This document shows positions 62,410 through 64,000 of a stretch of 64,000 bases of DNA, piece after piece; position 1 is the stretch's first letter, and every line of letters starts with the position of its first letter. Below the pieces are notes generated by a model, which was not told the DNA's origin, ran no database searches, and worked only from the letters and a program-made list of their open reading frames with translations. The position numbers and the translations under genes were made by a program. Source of the stretch: BOG-908 sp964242595 (GTDB taxonomy: Bacteria > Pseudomonadota > Alphaproteobacteria > Acetobacterales > Acetobacteraceae); NCBI GenBank assembly GCA_964242595.1, contig CAXTBC010000010.1, forward strand, positions 1 through 64,000, in the 5' to 3' direction.

Positions 62410-63123
62410 ATGACGCGAGACGACCAGGCGGTATCGGCGGCCGAGATCGCACGCTTCGGAGCGCTGGCGCCGCAATGGTGGGACGAGCAGGGGCCGATGC
62501 GCGAGCTGCACCGGATGAACCCGTTGCGCACCGGCTGGGTGGCGGCGCGGGTCAGGGCGCGGCTGGGTGACGGGATCTTGCCGGTGCTCGACCTGGGCTG
62601 CGGCGGCGGCATCGCGACCGAGTCGCTGGCCCGCGCCGGGTTCGAGATGACGGGGGTGGACGGCTCGCAGGACGCGATCGGCGTCGCGCGGACGCATGCG
62701 GCATCGGCCGGGCTGGCGATCGAGTATAGAACGGGCCTGGCCGAGGATGTGCTGGCCGAAGGACGGCGGTTTGCCGCCGTGACGGCGTTGGAGATCATCG
62801 AGCACGTGCCGGACCAGTCGGCTTTCATAAACACCCTGGCCAGGTTGCTGCGCCCGGACGGCATGCTGTTTGTCTCCACGCTGAACCGGACGTGGCGCTC
62901 ACTGGCCGTCGCCAAGGTCGGCGCGGAGTACGTAGCCCGGCTGCTGCCGGCAGGCACGCATGACTGGCGCCGCTTCGTCCAGCCAGAGGAACTGGCCACG
63001 ATGGGTCGGGCGGCGGGGCTGCGCCTGGCCGACATGTCCGGCATGGTGTTCAGCCCGGTGGGTGGGTGGCGTGCGAGCCGGGACACGAGGATAAACTACA
63101 TCGCGGCGTTCAGCCGAAGCTGA
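62410..63123 (+). CDS. ubiG: Ubiquinone biosynthesis O-methyltransferase
   Basis: 237 residues, SAM-dependent class I methyltransferase. The UbiG opening is clear (SAAEIARFGALAPQWWDEQGP, LHRMNPLRTGWV), followed by the SAM loop VLDLGCGGGIATESLARAGF, VTALEIIEHVPDQSAFI and LFVSTLNRTWRSLAV. It methylates both O5 and O6 hydroxyls in ubiquinone synthesis. GAGGA precedes the ATG. A family A repeat begins within 20 nt of its stop and may terminate it. Confidence 0.96.
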   Translation: MTRDDQAVSAAEIARFGALAPQWWDEQGPMRELHRMNPLRTGWVAARVRARLGDGILPVLDLGCGGGIATESLARAGFEMTGVDGSQDAIGVARTHAASAGLAIEYRTGLAEDVLAEGRRFAAVTALEIIEHVPDQSAFINTLARLLRPDGMLFVSTLNRTWRSLAVAKVGAEYVARLLPAGTHDWRRFVQPEELATMGRAAGLRLADMSGMVFSPVGGWRASRDTRINYIAAFSRS

Positions 63124-63140
63124 CTTTACTCTGGCTCTTT

Positions 63141-63280
63141 AGGAAGGCCAGGGGCTCTGCCCCTGGACCCGCTAAGGACAAGTCCGTAGAATCTGTTTGT
63201 AAAAGATCCTTAACGGATGGGGGTCTGGGGCCTCGAGGCCCCCGCGGGGTTTGGGGCAGAGCCCCGAGCTTGCTTACCTC
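63141..63280. repeat. Family A palindromic repeat, copy 11
   Basis: Close to full consensus: GCCAGGGGCTCTGCCCCTGG, TAAGGACAAGTCCGTAGAA, TCCTTAACGGATGGGGG, GGGGCCTCGAGGCCCC, GGGGCAGAGCCCC and GCTTGCTTACC at the end. It occupies the convergent gap between ubiG and the small membrane protein gene. Confidence 0.8.
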
Positions 63281-63301
63281 CTGGCACCCCCGCCGATAGC
63301 C

Positions 63302-63586
63302 TCAACCTCGATGTGCAGCGGGCACCGCCACAGCACCAGTGTGCGCGAGACGGGCTGGCAGCATCGATAGCCGGCCGAGCGTGCGGGTCAGCAGCACGAC
63401 GCCGTAGACAGCCGGCGGCATCAGGTAGGCTACGGTCATCGCCAGGTCGGGCAGCTGCTCGAAGCCGATCGCCACCAAAGTGAGTGCAACGTAGTAGAGG
63501 AAGCCGGCGACGAACGCGCTCCAGGGCACAGCTACGAATGCTATCACGGCCTGTGCCGCCGGGGCTGTACGTTGTCCGGACATCAT
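63302..63586 (-). CDS. Small membrane protein of unknown function
   Basis: 94 residues. Two hydrophobic helices (AVIAFVAVPWSAFVAGFLYYVALTLVAIGF region and MTVAYLMPPAVYGVVLLT), short basic C-terminus (HTGAVAVPAAHRG). The start could be the first or the second of two adjacent ATGs. No family was recognised. It lies between a family A repeat and a short AT-containing spacer. Real expression is likely but not certain. Confidence 0.5.
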   Translation of the reverse strand: MMSGQRTAPAAQAVIAFVAVPWSAFVAGFLYYVALTLVAIGFEQLPDLAMTVAYLMPPAVYGVVLLTRTLGRLSMLPARLAHTGAVAVPAAHRG

Positions 63587-63698
63587 GCTGCTCCATCGAC
63601 TTACCGCATTGCAACATGCGCTCTACGCGGCAGATTATAAGCTGGCTTATCGTCCGAGGTGACATGAGCTTGGCGCATGGCCTCGGCCGGACGGGCCT

Positions 63699-64000
63699 TC
63701 AAGGATGCGCGTAGGTCAGCACCGTTCCGCCATGTCCGTCCCGCGACAGGTGGAAGCCGGCGGCCACGTAGGTGCCCGACAGGCTCAAGCTGAAACTGTG
63801 CGTGCCGTCCGAGATGGCCAGGGTGTTCAGGCCGACCCCCTGGCTCGCGGTGAGCGTGGCACTGGCCGGGTTCAGGTCGGTGATGTCGAGGCTGTCCGCG
63901 CTGCCCCAGTTACTGATGTGGGCGCCCTGGACGTTGGCTGAGGTGCCCTGGAACTCGTCGCCCGCCGGGGAGGCCCAGAACAACATGCCGGGTTGGTTGA
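63699..64000 (-). CDS. C-terminus of a large secreted/surface protein (partial)
   Basis: About 100 residues of the 3' end are in the window; the frame stays open to the right edge. The sequence SNWGSADSLDITDLNPASAT, GVGLNTLAISDGTHSFSLSL and GFHLSRDGHGGTVLTYAHP is the typical last beta-strand repeat of large cell-surface or type I-secreted proteins of Acetobacteraceae and relatives, with a DGHGGT ending. The N-terminus and overall family cannot be seen. The surface role is inferred from this repeat only. Confidence 0.6.
   Translation of the reverse strand, partial: NQPGMLFWASPAGDEFQGTSANVQGAHISNWGSADSLDITDLNPASATLTASQGVGLNTLAISDGTHSFSLSLSGTYVAAGFHLSRDGHGGTVLTYAHP

Overview
This 64 kb window looks like chromosome from a high-GC alphaproteobacterium, most likely an acetic-acid-bacteria relative (Acetobacteraceae). 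That placement is inference, from the lysC/ubiG divergent pair with ptsP nearby, the GC-rich codon use and the general gene content. No rRNA, tRNA, CRISPR array or plasmid/phage replication gene was seen. The window is a patchwork of housekeeping and accessory transcription units separated by gene-poor spacers, and those spacers carry two unrelated families of interspersed repeats. Family A is a GC-rich element of about 130 bp built from nested palindromes, including a perfect GGGGCCTCGAGGCCCC. Family B is AT-rich and hairpin-forming, often as two inverted arms. Three 150 bp MITE-like elements sit inside family A copies.  Layout, left to right. 0.4-5 kb: a membrane hybrid histidine kinase, a stress-type glycine-rich protein and a secreted unknown. 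5.4-10.2 kb: the prkA-yeaH-spoVR operon (minus strand). 10.2-12.4 kb: a spacer with no supportable gene. 12.4-19.7 kb: one 2459-residue secreted protein joining a GH2-like module to a GH64 beta-1,3-glucanase module through Ig-like, F5/8C and malectin-like domains. 20-27.8 kb: an IS630 transposase remnant, an orphan Rieske gene, a Wzz-like chain-length protein, a broken VOC gene, a cytochrome P450, a glycosyltransferase, a lipoprotein and a DUF72 protein. 28-31 kb: an outer-membrane beta-barrel-type protein, WrbA and a YfcE-like phosphoesterase. 31.4-35.1 kb: ssuA-ssuD-ssuC-ssuB sulfonate uptake and desulfonation. 35.2-38.3 kb: a short SDR-like protein, folB and uvrC. 38.4-40 kb: an AT-rich single-gene insert (AlbA_2/ATPase regulator). 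40-42.1 kb: an uncharacterised three-gene operon that uses only non-ATG starts, facing a peptidoglycan-binding fragment. 42.2-46 kb: a TetR-like regulator and a TesB thioesterase/SDR/thiolase group. 46.2-47 kb: an alpha/beta hydrolase. 47.2-55 kb: a tandem-TetR regulator divergent from a TonB-dependent receptor, a sugar-type MFS carrier and two phytanoyl-CoA-dioxygenase-family enzymes, a coherent uptake and oxidation locus for an unidentified compound. 55.3-57 kb: a LOV-domain histidine kinase divergent from a single-domain response regulator. 57.4-63.1 kb: ptsP, nitronate monooxygenase, lysC and ubiG. Right edge: a small membrane protein and the C-terminus of a large surface-type protein that runs off the window.  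Most interesting: the GH2-GH64 chimera, the tandem-TetR/TBDR/PhyH locus, the LOV two-component pair, and the repeat system in which MITE-like elements have inserted at the same base of a palindromic repeat three times out of three.
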